64,000 nt of DNA from Thiobacillus sp. 63-78 (GTDB taxonomy: Bacteria; Pseudomonadota; Gammaproteobacteria; Burkholderiales; Thiobacillaceae), in assembly GCA_001899765.1 (NCBI GenBank), contig MKWM01000034.1, forward strand, positions 1 through 64,000. The letters are read 5' to 3'. The notes under the pieces are model-generated. The model did not search any database and had not been told where the DNA came from. It worked only from the letters and a program-made list of their open reading frames with translations. Below are positions 1-8,817 of the stretch, piece after piece. Positions within the stretch are counted from its first letter, which is position 1. Each line of letters opens with the position of its first letter. The position numbers and the translations under genes were made by a program.

Positions 1-516
1 GTCGACGACGAAGGCAACCCCACCCAGCGCACCGTGCTGATCGAGGACGGCATCCTCACCGGCTACATGCAGGACATGATGAACGCGCGCCTGATGGGCA
101 TGCAGCCCACCGGCAACGCCCGCCGCGAGTCCTACGCCCACCTGACCATGCCGCGCATGACCAACACCCTCATGCTCGGCGGCGACAAGCACCCGCACGA
201 AATCATCGCCTCGGTCAAGAACGGCCTCTACGCCGTCAACTTCGGCGGCGGCCAGGTCGACATCACCAGCGGCAAGTTCGTCTTCTCCGCCGCCGAGGCC
301 TACATGATCGAAGACGGCAAGATCACCTACCCGGTGAAAGGCGCCACCCTCATCGGCAACGGCCCCGACGCGCTGACGCGCGTCTCCATGATCGGCAACG
401 ACATGGAAATGGATTCGGGTGTGGGCACCTGCGGCAAGGAAGGGCAGAGCGTGCCGGTCGGGGTGGGGCAGCCGACGCTGAGGATCGACGGGTTGACGGT
501 GGGTGGGACGGCTTAA
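1..516 (+). CDS. tldD: TldD metalloprotease, C-terminal part (5' truncated)
   Basis: The open frame enters from the window edge and ends at TAA 514-516, giving about 171 residues of the C-terminal half of a TldD/PmbA-family protein. TldD acts with TldE (PmbA) as a cytoplasmic zinc protease that degrades flexible peptides and matures some modified peptides. The visible part has the family run [19 protein letters not shown], a [13 protein letters not shown] strand, and the terminal [18 protein letters not shown] segment typical of TldD rather than PmbA. The HExxxH metal site would lie upstream of the window. A repeat-filled intergenic region follows. Confidence 0.93.
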   Translation, partial: VDDEGNPTQRTVLIEDGILTGYMQDMMNARLMGMQPTGNARRESYAHLTMPRMTNTLMLGGDKHPHEIIASVKNGLYAVNFGGGQVDITSGKFVFSAAEAYMIEDGKITYPVKGATLIGNGPDALTRVSMIGNDMEMDSGVGTCGKEGQSVPVGVGQPTLRIDGLTVGGTA

Positions 517-607
517 TGTCCACTCGCAGGGCATAAACTCCGCGAAGCAATCCAGGTCTTTGGCTTGGGGGCGGAGCACGGCCGAGTAGTTGGGCTTTTC
601 GGTAGGC

Positions 608-845
608 TGCTGACCGTTGGCCGGGGGTTGCCCGGCGGCAAGTTACTTTCTTTTGTCTCGCCAAAAGAAAGTAACCAAAGAAAGGCGACCCCGCTCATCC
701 CCGCAACCCCGGAAATCGAACCTGCCGGACGGGCGGCAAAGAACTCGCCCCGCTTTGTCTTGTATTTCGAAGGTGAGCGGGGCTCAGACACCTTTGCCGC
801 CGATCCGCCCGGCAGGCTCGATTTCCGGCGGGACTGAGAGGGGCA
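608..845. repeat. Left arm of a large inverted repeat
   Basis: This arm is about 240 bp and matches, as reverse complement, the arm at 972-1211. Shared blocks include CTGACCGTTGGCCGGGGGTT, GGCGGCAAAGAACTCGCCCC and GGGGCTCAGACACCTTTGCC. Within it, 642-675 forms a perfect 14-bp stem (GTTACTTTCTTTTG) with loop TCTCGC. The two arms have diverged at many positions outside the conserved blocks, which suggests two old copies of one dispersed element in opposite orientation. Confidence 0.85.
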
Positions 846-971
846 TAAAGTCAAAACCAGGTCAGGGATGATGGGGCGGCCTGTGTACTTGAGTGAGGAT
901 GTATCCCAACGGCGAAGCCCTCAATTCCGATCTGAGGCAGTTGCTGACCATCAGACTGGTTTTGATCTGCC

Positions 972-1211
972 TCCCCTTACAGCCCCGCCGAAGATCAAGT
1001 GCGTCGGGTGGATCAGCGGCAAAGGTGTCTGAGCCCCGCTCACAAAAATCAAATCGGCTTAGCAAAAGCGGGGCGAGTTCTTTGCCGCCCGCCCGACGCG
1101 CTTGATCTTCGGGAATTCGGGACTGTCGGGGTCGCCTTTCTTTGGTTCCTTTCTTTGGCGAGACAAAGAAAGGAACTTGCCGCCGGGCAACCCCCGGCCA
1201 ACGGTCAGCGG
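972..1211. repeat. Right arm of a large inverted repeat
   Basis: This is the reverse-complement partner of 608-845. It carries the equivalent hairpin at 1145-1176, a perfect 13-bp stem (GTTCCTTTCTTTG) with the same loop sequence when read on the minus strand. Compared with the left arm, one A-T pair in the stem has become C-G, so pairing is kept. Confidence 0.85.
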
Positions 1212-1241
1212 TCCTGCGAACACCTCCACTACAGCGAACAG

Positions 1242-1268
1242 GCCCTTCGACAAGCTCAGGGCGAACGG
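1242..1268. repeat. Short dispersed repeat (CCTTCGACAAGCTCAGGG type)
   Basis: The motif CCTTCGACAAGCTCAGGG, followed by CGAACGG, is a familiar intergenic repeat seen in many proteobacterial genomes. It directly follows the right arm of the large inverted repeat. Only one copy was noticed in this window, so the call rests on recognition rather than on copies seen here. Confidence 0.5.
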
Positions 1269-1371
1269 TGCCGGGGGCAGCGCGTTCTGCGAACCGCGGC
1301 GGCATTCAAGCGCAGAACTGGATTGCTTTGCCGCGGCGCGCTTCGCAACGACGGCCGCATGAAGCGAGGTC

Positions 1372-4300
1372 TCAGGCCAGCGTCTCCAGCGCCCTCGGCT
1401 CCCCGATCAGATACCCCTGCACGCAATCCACCCCCATCTCCACCAGCTTGGCCAGTGTCTCTTCGTTCTCGACAAACCCCGCCACCGTCCTGATCCCGAG
1501 GAAACTCCCGGTTTCCAGAATCGACCGTACCAGCGCCTCGTCGATCATGCTGGTGCCGATTTCGCGCACCAGCGCACGGTCGAGCTTCAGGTAATCCAGC
1601 TTCATGCTCTTCAGGCTGGTATAGGCGCTGTTGCCGGCGCCGAACTCGTCGAGGGTGAAGCGGCAGCCGTGGCGCTGCAGCTGGCGCATGAACAGCTGGG
1701 TCTGGGCGTGGCCTTCGACGGCATCCACCTCGCTGATTTCGAAGATGAGCTTGCCGCCGGGGAGATCGCCGCGCGCCAGTTCGGCCTGCAGGTATTTCAG
1801 AAACAGCGGGTTGGTGACCGATTGTCCGGACAGGTTGATCGACAGTCCGCCGATCCGGGCGAGCGTGTCGGGGTGCGCACGCATCCATTGCAGGACATGA
1901 CGCACCACCCAGCGATCGATTTCGGTGATGCGCTGCAGGCGCCCGGCCACGGCAATCAGGTCGCGCGTGGCGATGCTGCGTCCGCCTTCCGCGATGGGGT
2001 GCAGCAGGACTTCGTAATACAGCGGGGTCCGCGCAGCGTCGGTTGCGGCGGTCACCGGCTGGCAGTTGAGGCTGAGCTGGTTGTGAGCGAGGAGGGCGGT
2101 CAGCTCGTGCGCCCATTCCGCCAGGGCCAGCACGCCGCCGCTCTCGTCGGCCTCGCTGTCGTACTGGACGACGGCTGCGCCCGACTCGCGCGCGTGCGCG
2201 CAGGCGGCGTTGGCATTGTCGTAATAGGTCTCGGGGTTGATGCAGTCGCGCGCCCAGGCCAGGCCGGTCGCGGGCTGGACGCGGTAACGGATGCCGTTGA
2301 TTTCCTGGGGATGGGTGGTCAGGGCGTGCAGCAGGGCATCGGTTTGCGCCTGGGCCGAGGCCCGGCCCGCAGCCTCGATCCAGAATGCAATGCCGGATTC
2401 GCCGGAGCGTGCGAGCAGCGCATTGGACGGCAGCAGCGTGGGCATGATCTGGGCGTAATCGCGCAGGATGGGCGTGCGGATCTCGACCCCCGCGGTTTCA
2501 CCCGAGGGCTTGCTGATGTCGAACTGGATGACGCCGATGGCATAGCCGCCGTCGTTCATTTTGCTGCGCAGCCAGTTGCGGCGGATGGCGCGGAAGAAGC
2601 TCTTGCGATTGGCGAGCCCGGTGGCGGGATCGTGGGACGCCTGCCACAGCAGGTCGCGCTGCATTTTCTGGATCATCGCGCTGTAGGAACGATCCATCAG
2701 CGGCAGTTCCAGATCCTCGGTCCACTGCGCGCCGCCGTCTTCCAGCGATTGCAGCAGGTCCTGACGCTTGAGGTCGAGCTTCTTGATGCCGCGGTAATTG
2801 GCGAAGACATACACCGGCGGCTGGTCGCCGATCCAGATCAGGTTGAGCGGGACATCGAGTGATTTGAATTGCAGCCAGTCGCCGACGCGCAGGCGTTCGG
2901 CCAGATTGTCCTGCGTCTCGGAGAGTGGCTCGCTGGCCGCGTCGTCGAGACGGGCGGCGACCGAGGTGCGCTGATGCTGCGATTTGCCTTCGTCAAACAG
3001 CGCGGCAGCGAGTCGATCGACGATGCGGTCCTGCGCGAATTTGTCGGCGCACACCTGGGTCAAGGCCTGGTCGATCTGCTGCAGCAGGGCCTGGACCTGC
3101 GCGGTCGTGAGCGGCTCGGCGGGTTCGGCCGGATCCGTGTCCAGCCAGGTACACAGCTGCCGCAACACCTGCCAGGCCTCGCGCGCTTCGTCGCTGTCCG
3201 CGCCGTAGCGCATCTCGGCGATCAGCAGCACATTGCGCCAGCCGCCGTTCAGCAGTTCGATGACGGCATTCGGTACCGCCCGCTCGCTTTCCAGCTGCTT
3301 CAGCAGGTCGCGCAGAATGCGCTGCTTGACGACCTCGGCGTGCTGGCGGCCTTCGCACATTTCCTGCAGGCGGAACACGCGCGCGGCACGCTCGTGCAGC
3401 AGCGGCTTCACCACGCGCTCCAGCTGGGTGCGCGCTTCCTCGAACACCCCCGGATTCTTGTCGGCCTCGGTATTGATGCGATCGGTCCAGCGGCTCATCA
3501 ATCGCAGCAGGCGCGCATCCGTGATCTTGCCGTCATCGCCCGCCACCATGCTGATCCGGTCAAGGGTGTTCAACACCTTGTGCGCGGGATGGACGGGCGA
3601 GGCGAGGAATTCCGGATCGGCCATCGCCAGCTTGATGAGACTGGTTTCCAGCTGCTGAAAAAACGGCCGCATGCCCTCGCTGACCGATTTCTCGGCATGC
3701 ATGGTGTCGAACAGCGCGCCGAACATGTCGACCGAACGCTGCATTTCATGGGTGACGGCTGAGGGCAGCGCGCCGGCTGCGGCCAGACGCTGCAGTACCG
3801 GAGAATGGGCGATACCGGGTGCGCCGGCCATCCCGGCCGGGCCGGGGGCGCCCCCGGCCGCACGCGTGGTCGCGGGCGTGCCCGGTGGCGGCAGGGCACC
3901 ACCGGGCATGGCATTGCCGGCGGCGGGTGCACCCGCGGCGCTCATGGGCGCCATGCCGTCTGGTGCCGCCGTCGACTGGCCACGGAAAAAATCCAGCAAC
4001 GATCCTGCCAGGCGGTTGAGCGTGCCGCGCGGCGGGGGCGTGGGCGTCGATGACGGCGCTTCGGACGATTCGAGCGCATGCGTATCGGAACCGGACGATG
4101 CCTCGTGCCGCGGCGCGGCGACGGGTTGCTCGCGCTCGACTTCTAGCTGCGAAACGGGCAGCAAGGCCAGCAGTTCAGCGTACAGCGGTGCCAGTTGTCC
4201 GGCCAGCACGTCGCGCAGGGCGGCGTAGGCGATCTGGCGTGCCTTGGCCAGCACCGGGACGTCCTGCAAGGCGCCGCGGTAGGCATGGCCGATGACGGCC

Positions 4301-5145
4301 GGGCCGAAAGGGTTGTTGTGGTGATCGCAGGCGAAGCCGAACAGCTGGCCGATGCGGGGCTCGATGTCCGAAAGCTGTTCGCGGAACTGCTCTTCCAGCT
4401 TGTTGGCCTCGCTCGAGGTGGCGAGCCAGTCTTCGAAATCCAGTTCGTCGACCAGCGTCAGACCGCCATCCATCGTGTCGCGGGTAGCCTGGGTCTGGAC
4501 CGGGCGCGCCTGGTTCAGCGCATCGAGCACGCCCTGCACGAAACGGGCCTGCACCGCCGGCGCGTGGTTGGTGAATTCATGCATGGCGCCCAGCAGGCCG
4601 CTGTGTTCGGCAATGCCGGAGGCCTGGACGGCCGCGGCGCCCAGTTTGTCGCCCAGTACCCGCATGATCTGGTCGTGCACCTGGAGCAGGGTCTCGCTCA
4701 ACAGGGCGGTGCTGGCTTCGCGCAGATGTGGGTGGGCGGCGGAGGTCGGCAGGGCGGCCAGTTTTTGCCGGTGCCCGGCCATGCGCAGTCTTTGCAGCGC
4801 GCGCAGCGCGTCGACCGGCTGACGGGCAAACGCCACCCCGACCCCGAGCGGGCTCAGACGCTTGAGCTGCGCAGGTACCTTGAACGTTTGCGTGGCATTG
4901 GCCGACGCCGGCGTGAAGACGATTTCCACCGTGGCATCGGCGCGCCGGGCCAGCGCGGTGATCGCCGCTTCCGGGTTGGTGAACTTGAGAAACAGTCCGC
5001 CCTGGCAGAAATCACGGATTTCGCAGGCGATTTCGGTGTATCCCGGCTGGGTGATGATGGCGGCCTGCGAGACCTGGAAGCGCTTGTCGCGCCGGAGTTC
5101 CTGGCCGGCGTGTTGGTTGTCTGTCGTGTTAGCCATCATTTCCAC
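1372..5145 (-). CDS. PilZ-DUF1631-GGDEF-EAL protein with degenerate cyclase and phosphodiesterase sites
   Basis: This is a 1257-aa cytoplasmic protein. In order it has an N-terminal PilZ-like domain (about 15-120; R..KRF and CQGGLFL), a DUF1631 region (about 140-760, with a Pro/Ala-rich linker near 365-440), a GGDEF-like domain from about 840 and an EAL domain from about 1000. The GGDEF signature is replaced by RSGESG, so cyclase activity is unlikely. The EAL domain keeps EVL, INLS and FEISE but reads DEFGAG for DDFGTG and AGFVE for AEGVE, so hydrolysis is doubtful. It is probably a c-di-GMP-responsive regulator with an unknown partner. A GTG start at 5145 is preferred because AAGGGA lies 5-6 nt upstream; ATG codons follow at 5139 and 5136. 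It diverges from the aroG attenuator. Confidence 0.85.
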   Translation of the reverse strand: MEMMANTTDNQHAGQELRRDKRFQVSQAAIITQPGYTEIACEIRDFCQGGLFLKFTNPEAAITALARRADATVEIVFTPASANATQTFKVPAQLKRLSPLGVGVAFARQPVDALRALQRLRMAGHRQKLAALPTSAAHPHLREASTALLSETLLQVHDQIMRVLGDKLGAAAVQASGIAEHSGLLGAMHEFTNHAPAVQARFVQGVLDALNQARPVQTQATRDTMDGGLTLVDELDFEDWLATSSEANKLEEQFREQLSDIEPRIGQLFGFACDHHNNPFGPAVIGHAYRGALQDVPVLAKARQIAYAALRDVLAGQLAPLYAELLALLPVSQLEVEREQPVAAPRHEASSGSDTHALESSEAPSSTPTPPPRGTLNRLAGSLLDFFRGQSTAAPDGMAPMSAAGAPAAGNAMPGGALPPPGTPATTRAAGGAPGPAGMAGAPGIAHSPVLQRLAAAGALPSAVTHEMQRSVDMFGALFDTMHAEKSVSEGMRPFFQQLETSLIKLAMADPEFLASPVHPAHKVLNTLDRISMVAGDDGKITDARLLRLMSRWTDRINTEADKNPGVFEEARTQLERVVKPLLHERAARVFRLQEMCEGRQHAEVVKQRILRDLLKQLESERAVPNAVIELLNGGWRNVLLIAEMRYGADSDEAREAWQVLRQLCTWLDTDPAEPAEPLTTAQVQALLQQIDQALTQVCADKFAQDRIVDRLAAALFDEGKSQHQRTSVAARLDDAASEPLSETQDNLAERLRVGDWLQFKSLDVPLNLIWIGDQPPVYVFANYRGIKKLDLKRQDLLQSLEDGGAQWTEDLELPLMDRSYSAMIQKMQRDLLWQASHDPATGLANRKSFFRAIRRNWLRSKMNDGGYAIGVIQFDISKPSGETAGVEIRTPILRDYAQIMPTLLPSNALLARSGESGIAFWIEAAGRASAQAQTDALLHALTTHPQEINGIRYRVQPATGLAWARDCINPETYYDNANAACAHARESGAAVVQYDSEADESGGVLALAEWAHELTALLAHNQLSLNCQPVTAATDAARTPLYYEVLLHPIAEGGRSIATRDLIAVAGRLQRITEIDRWVVRHVLQWMRAHPDTLARIGGLSINLSGQSVTNPLFLKYLQAELARGDLPGGKLIFEISEVDAVEGHAQTQLFMRQLQRHGCRFTLDEFGAGNSAYTSLKSMKLDYLKLDRALVREIGTSMIDEALVRSILETGSFLGIRTVAGFVENEETLAKLVEMGVDCVQGYLIGEPRALETLA

Positions 5146-5230
5146 ACTTTTCCCTTTATTTTCCCCGCCTGCTCAATACAACGGCACGGCCGCGTTGTCC
5201 AGACAGGGCGCGTCCGCCCGCGCAAGGCGC

Positions 5231-5260
5231 TTGGCGCTCCCCGTCTGATTTTGGTAAACT
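5231..5260 (+). promoter_or_regulatory. Candidate sigma-70 promoter for the aroG leader
   Basis: TTGGCG at 5231-5236 and TAAACT at 5255-5260 are separated by 18 nt. Transcription would begin around 5266-5268, almost at the leader-peptide ATG, so the leader would be leaderless or nearly so. No good Shine-Dalgarno precedes that ATG, which agrees. The call is by eye only. Confidence 0.4.
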
Positions 5261-5267
5261 CCCATGC

Positions 5268-5336
5268 ATGAATTGTGCCGCAAAGTTCTTCTTTAGCCGT
5301 TTTTATCCCACGCCACAGGCGGTCGGGAGGCGCTGA
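5268..5336 (+). CDS. Phe/Tyr-rich leader peptide of a DAHP synthase attenuator
   Basis: This is a 22-codon frame (ATG 5268, TGA 5334-5336) with the run FFFSRFYP at codons 7-14: four Phe and one Tyr in eight residues. It lies just upstream of an intrinsic terminator (5361-5387) and the DAHP synthase gene, the first enzyme of Phe/Tyr/Trp synthesis. This is the layout of classic attenuators such as the pheA and pheST leaders. Ribosome stalling at the Phe/Tyr codons would favour an alternative pairing of 5318-5323 (GGCGGT) with 5361-5366 (ACCGCC) and break the terminator. Function is inferred from sequence. Confidence 0.8.
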   Translation: MNCAAKFFFSRFYPTPQAVGRR

Positions 5337-5360
5337 GACGAGCAGCAACGCCTTGACGAA

Positions 5361-5387
5361 ACCGCCAGCCCGCTGGCGGTTTTTTTG
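5361..5387 (+). terminator. Intrinsic terminator of the aroG attenuator
   Basis: ACCGCCAG (5361-5368) pairs with CTGGCGGT (5373-5380) across a 4-nt loop, and the stem runs into a tract of seven T (5380-5386). It sits between the leader peptide stop and the aroG start, so it works as a regulated terminator rather than a gene end. The upstream GGCGGT at 5318-5323 can compete for the left half of the stem. Confidence 0.88.
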
Positions 5388-5429
5388 TTTAAGCCGTCGC
5401 GATCGAAGCACACCAACCGGAACCTGAAC

Positions 5430-6506
5430 ATGTCTGCCACCCGAACCGACGACACCCGTATCGAACAAAGCGGCGAATTGCTTGCCCCGATGCAGATCAT
5501 GCGCGAACTGCGCGCCGACGAAACCGTGCTGGCCCATGTGGCGCATGCACGCAGCGTCATCCACGATGTGCTGCGTGGCGCGGACGACCGCATGTTCGTC
5601 ATCGTCGGTCCCTGTTCCATCCACGATCCGGCCGCCGCGCTTGATTATGCACGCAAGCTGAAGCCGCTGGCCGACGAACTGGCGCATGAGATCATCGTCG
5701 TGATGCGCGTGTATTTCGAGAAGCCGCGCACCACGGTAGGCTGGAAAGGGCTGATCAACGACCCGCACCTGGACGAGAGCTTCGACATCAACGAAGGCCT
5801 GCGGCTGGCGCGGAAACTGCTGCTGGAAATCAACGAGATCGGCCTGCCCTGCGCGACCGAATTCCTCGATCTGATCTCGCCGCAATACATCGCCGACCTG
5901 GTGAGCTGGGGCGCCATCGGCGCGCGCACCACCGAATCGCAGTCGCATCGTCAGCTGGCATCCGGCCTGTCGTGCCCGGTGGGTTTCAAGAACGGCACCG
6001 ACGGCAGCCTCAGGATCGCGGTCGACGCGATCAAGGCGGCGGCGGCGCGCCATCATTTCATTTCCATCACCAAATCCGGCCACGTCGGCGTGTTCAGCAC
6101 TTCCGGCAACGAAGACACGCACGTGATCCTGCGCGGCGGCAAGACGCCCAACTATGATGCGGCGAGCGTCAATCTGGCGTGCGGCGAACTGGCGTCGGCG
6201 GGCTTGCGCCAGCAATTGATGATCGATTTCTCGCACGCCAATTCGAGCAAACAGTACCAGCGCCAGATCGACGTCGCGACCGAGGTGGCCACGCAGGTGG
6301 CCGGCGGTGACACCCGCATCATCGGCGCCATGGTCGAAAGCCACCTGAACGCGGGGCGTCAGGACCTGATCGCCGGACAGTCGCTGGAATACGCGAAATC
6401 GATCACCGATGCCTGCATCGGCTGGGACGACACCGTCCCGCTGCTGCGGATGCTGGCCGATGCGGTGAAAAAACGTCGACTGGCCATGCCGGCGGACGAG
6501 GAATAA
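5430..6506 (+). CDS. aroG: 3-deoxy-7-phosphoheptulonate (DAHP) synthase, AroG/AroF type
   Basis: This 358-aa cytoplasmic enzyme condenses phosphoenolpyruvate and erythrose 4-phosphate in the first step of the shikimate pathway. It is a class I-alpha DAHP synthase of usual length. The motifs VGPCSIHDP near residue 50, GARTTESQSHRQLASGLS near 170 and a KSGHVGVFSTSGNEDTHV segment near 215 hold substrate- and metal-binding residues. The ATG at 5430 is chosen because the upstream in-frame TTG (5385) lies in the terminator T-tract. The FFFSRFYP leader peptide and terminator upstream suggest control by charged tRNA-Phe/Tyr. Which amino acid feeds back on the enzyme cannot be read here, so aroG versus aroF is open. 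Confidence 0.93.
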   Translation: MSATRTDDTRIEQSGELLAPMQIMRELRADETVLAHVAHARSVIHDVLRGADDRMFVIVGPCSIHDPAAALDYARKLKPLADELAHEIIVVMRVYFEKPRTTVGWKGLINDPHLDESFDINEGLRLARKLLLEINEIGLPCATEFLDLISPQYIADLVSWGAIGARTTESQSHRQLASGLSCPVGFKNGTDGSLRIAVDAIKAAAARHHFISITKSGHVGVFSTSGNEDTHVILRGGKTPNYDAASVNLACGELASAGLRQQLMIDFSHANSSKQYQRQIDVATEVATQVAGGDTRIIGAMVESHLNAGRQDLIAGQSLEYAKSITDACIGWDDTVPLLRMLADAVKKRRLAMPADEE

Positions 6507-6530
6507 GCGTGTTTCATGCGACATCCGGGT

Positions 6531-6536
6531 TAAAAT
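6531..6536 (+). promoter_or_regulatory. -10 element of the SRP RNA promoter
   Basis: TAAAAT at 6531-6536 lies 5 nt before the predicted 5' end of the SRP RNA at 6542, as expected for a -10 box. No good -35 match was found. Confidence 0.45.
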
Positions 6537-6541
6537 GCGCA

Positions 6542-6638
6542 TGGCGGGCCTCCCCGCATGGTTAAGTTGTGAATCGGGTCAGGTCCGGAAGGAAGCAGCC
6601 ACAGCGACCGATACCAGTGCCGGGGTTCTGGCTCGCCA
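6542..6638 (+). ncRNA. ffs: Small signal recognition particle RNA (4.5S RNA)
   Basis: The sequence contains the near-invariant domain IV core (GGTCAGGTCCGGAAGGAAGC), with the GGAA tetraloop and the asymmetric internal loop that Ffh binds. The ends pair (TGGCG at 6542-6546 with CGCCA at 6634-6638), giving a 97-nt hairpin. With Ffh this RNA delivers nascent membrane proteins to FtsY. It lies directly upstream of dnaX. Confidence 0.95.
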
Positions 6639-6653
6639 CTTTTCCAGGATTCA

Positions 6654-6740
6654 GGGGTCAGGATTCAGGGATCAGGGTGTACGGCTTTGCAGTGCAAACC
6701 GTGAGTAAATGGATTTTCCTGACCCCTGAATCCTGACCCC
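6654..6740. repeat. Inverted repeat of GGTCAGGATTCAGG units between ffs and dnaX
   Basis: The 23-nt arms 6654-6676 and 6718-6740 are reverse complements with one mismatch. Both are made of short GGGTCAGG/GATTCAGGG units. The same unit family recurs at 39781-39895 in the pilus operon. The dnaX start lies 14 nt beyond the right arm, so the repeat forms the dnaX leader. Confidence 0.75.
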
Positions 6741-6753
6741 TAGCCCCTCAAAC

Positions 6754-8484
6754 ATGACTGACCTCTTCGGCGACTCCGCATCCCCCGCACTTGCGCTGGC
6801 GCGCACCTGGCGGCCGCGCACGTTTGCCGACCTCAAGGGCCAGGAACACGTCGTGCGGGCGTTGTCGAATGCGCTCACCCAGGGGCGCTTGCATCATGCC
6901 TATCTGCTGACCGGCACGCGCGGGGTCGGCAAGACCACGCTGGCGCGCATCCTCGCCAAATGCCTCAACTGCGAAAGCGGTGTCACCGCCACCCCGTGCG
7001 GCGTCTGTTCGGCGTGCAGCCAGATCGACGCCGGCCGCTTCGTCGATCTGCTTGAACTCGACGCGGCGTCGAACACCGGCGTCGACAACATGCGCGAGGT
7101 GCTCGACAACGCGCAGTACGCGCCGACGGTGGGGCGCTACAAGGTCTACATCATCGACGAAGTGCACATGCTGTCGAAGCCGGCGTTCAACTCCATGCTG
7201 AAGACGCTGGAAGAGCCGCCGGCGCATGTGAAGTTCATTCTCGCCACCACCGATCCGCAGAAGATTCCGGTGACGGTGCTCTCCCGCTGCCTGCAGTTCA
7301 ACCTGAAGCCGATGCCGCCCGCGCTGGTGGCGCAGCATCTGGGCGAGGTGCTGGCGCATGAGCAGGTCGACGCCGAGCCGGCGGCGTTGAATCTGCTGGC
7401 GCGTGCCGCCGCCGGCAGCATGCGCGATGCGCTGTCGCTGACCGACCAGGCGATCGCCTATGGCGGCGGCAGGATCGAGGCGAACGCGGTCGAAATCATG
7501 CTCGGCACCGTGCGGCGCGATTATCTGTTCGACCTGCTCGACGCGCTGGCGGCGCACAACGGCGATGCCCTGCTGGAACAGGCGCGGCAAATGGCCGAAC
7601 GCGGGATTGCCCTGGATGCGGCGCTGCAGGATCTGGGCAGCCTGCTCACTCAATTGGCCCTGATGCTGCATGCGCCGGGCGCAATGGACACCACGATCGA
7701 CAGCGAACGCATGCAGCAGGCTGTCGCACGACTGGACGCCGAAACCGTGCAGCTGTATTACCAGATCGCGTTGAACGGCCGCCGCGACCTGCCCTTTGCG
7801 CCGGACGAGTTTTCCGGTTTTTGCATGACGCTACTGCGCATGCTGGCTTTCGCGCCCGATGCGACGAATGGCGGCGTGCCTACGGCCCCTGCCTCGCGCC
7901 CGGCACCGGCTCGGATTGTCCCGGCTCGAATTGTCCCGACACGAACTGAACGGACGGCCCCTGTGCGCGAGCACGTCGCAGCCGGGGCCGCACCCGGTTC
8001 CACATCCAATGCCGGCGCTGCGGTCGAACCGATTGCGGCCGCCCCGGCCACGCCCGCCGAGCCTGTCCGTGTGGTACGCGAGCCGGTGCCGCACGCCGCC
8101 TGGGACTGGCTGGCCGTGGTGGCCGAACTGCGCCTGGGCGGCATGGCCAAAATGCTGGCCGATCATAGTGAACTGGTGTCGCAGACCGGCGATGCCGTGA
8201 CTCTGCGCGTGGCCGAGTCGCATAAGCATTTGCTTGATCGCGCCTACCAGAACAAACTGGTCGCGGCGTTGCACGACAAGTACGGCGCTGCGCTCAAGGT
8301 GAATTTCGAGGTGGGCGCCGCCGCCGGACAGACCCCGCAGCAGGCGCGTACCCGTATCAGGGAAGCCCGCCAGGCCGAGGCTGTGGCGGCGATCGAAGCA
8401 GACCCATTCGTGCGTGAGCTGGTCGACCAGTTTGGCGGCCAGATCGACGCATCCACCATACAGCCATTAGGAGAATCGACATGA
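6754..8484 (+). CDS. dnaX: DNA polymerase III subunits tau/gamma
   Basis: This 576-aa clamp-loader ATPase loads the beta clamp and organises the replisome. The AAA+ module at the N-terminus has Walker [10 protein letters not shown] (about 54-62), the four-cysteine zinc site (CLNC, then CGVCSAC, about 70-87), a YIIDEVHML Walker B segment (about 132-140) and a sensor segment with [13 protein letters not shown]. The C-terminal part after an Ala/Pro/Thr-rich linker (about 370-450) is the tau-specific region. No clear slippery site for a gamma frameshift was noticed. The stop overlaps the ebfC start (ATGA), as in the common dnaX-ebfC-recR arrangement. Confidence 0.96.
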   Translation: MTDLFGDSASPALALARTWRPRTFADLKGQEHVVRALSNALTQGRLHHAYLLTGTRGVGKTTLARILAKCLNCESGVTATPCGVCSACSQIDAGRFVDLLELDAASNTGVDNMREVLDNAQYAPTVGRYKVYIIDEVHMLSKPAFNSMLKTLEEPPAHVKFILATTDPQKIPVTVLSRCLQFNLKPMPPALVAQHLGEVLAHEQVDAEPAALNLLARAAAGSMRDALSLTDQAIAYGGGRIEANAVEIMLGTVRRDYLFDLLDALAAHNGDALLEQARQMAERGIALDAALQDLGSLLTQLALMLHAPGAMDTTIDSERMQQAVARLDAETVQLYYQIALNGRRDLPFAPDEFSGFCMTLLRMLAFAPDATNGGVPTAPASRPAPARIVPARIVPTRTERTAPVREHVAAGAAPGSTSNAGAAVEPIAAAPATPAEPVRVVREPVPHAAWDWLAVVAELRLGGMAKMLADHSELVSQTGDAVTLRVAESHKHLLDRAYQNKLVAALHDKYGAALKVNFEVGAAAGQTPQQARTRIREARQAEAVAAIEADPFVRELVDQFGGQIDASTIQPLGEST

Positions 8485-8807
8485 TGAAGGGCGGCCTCGG
8501 CAACATGATGAAGCAGGTCCAGCAGGTGCAGGAAAACATGGCCAAGATGCAGGCCAAGCTGGCTGAAATCGAAATCGAGGGGCAGAGCGGCGCCGGCATG
8601 GTCAAGGTGACGATGACCTGTAAATACGACGTGCGCCGTATCGTCATCGACCCGAGCCTGATGGCCGACGACAAGGAAATGCTGGAAGACCTGGTGGCGG
8701 CGGCGGTGAACGACGCCGTGCGCAAGGTCGAATCCACCGTGCAGGAAAAAATGGGCAGCGTGACCGCCGGACTGCCGATTCCGCCGGGGATGAAGCTGCC
8801 GTTCTGA
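8481..8807 (+). CDS. ebfC: YbaB/EbfC nucleoid-associated DNA-binding protein
   Basis: This is a 108-aa protein of the EbfC/YbaB family, a small dimeric DNA-binding protein linked to nucleoid organisation. It has the family's Met/Gln-rich helical start ([15 protein letters not shown]), the [19 protein letters not shown] strand-turn segment and a C-terminal [10 protein letters not shown] tail. It overlaps dnaX by 4 nt and is followed 10 nt later by recR, so the three are probably co-translated. Confidence 0.95.
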   Translation: MMKGGLGNMMKQVQQVQENMAKMQAKLAEIEIEGQSGAGMVKVTMTCKYDVRRIVIDPSLMADDKEMLEDLVAAAVNDAVRKVESTVQEKMGSVTAGLPIPPGMKLPF

Positions 8808-8817
8808 GACGCCGCCC

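Larger units (their letters stand above)
517..1371. other. 855-bp gene-free, repeat-rich intergenic region
   Basis: No convincing gene lies between tldD and the convergent 1372-5145 gene; the open frames here are short and overlap on both strands. The region is built from nested repeats: an outer inverted pair (GCGAAGCAATCCAG at 542-555 and its near complement at 1318-1331), a large inverted repeat (608-845 and 972-1211), and a short motif at 1242-1268 (CCTTCGACAAGCTCAGGG) of a kind dispersed in many proteobacterial genomes. Confidence 0.8.

Noticed and set aside
642-675. Hairpin as the tldD terminator
   Set aside because: A perfect stem, but no T-tract follows and it belongs to a dispersed repeat present again in inverse orientation.
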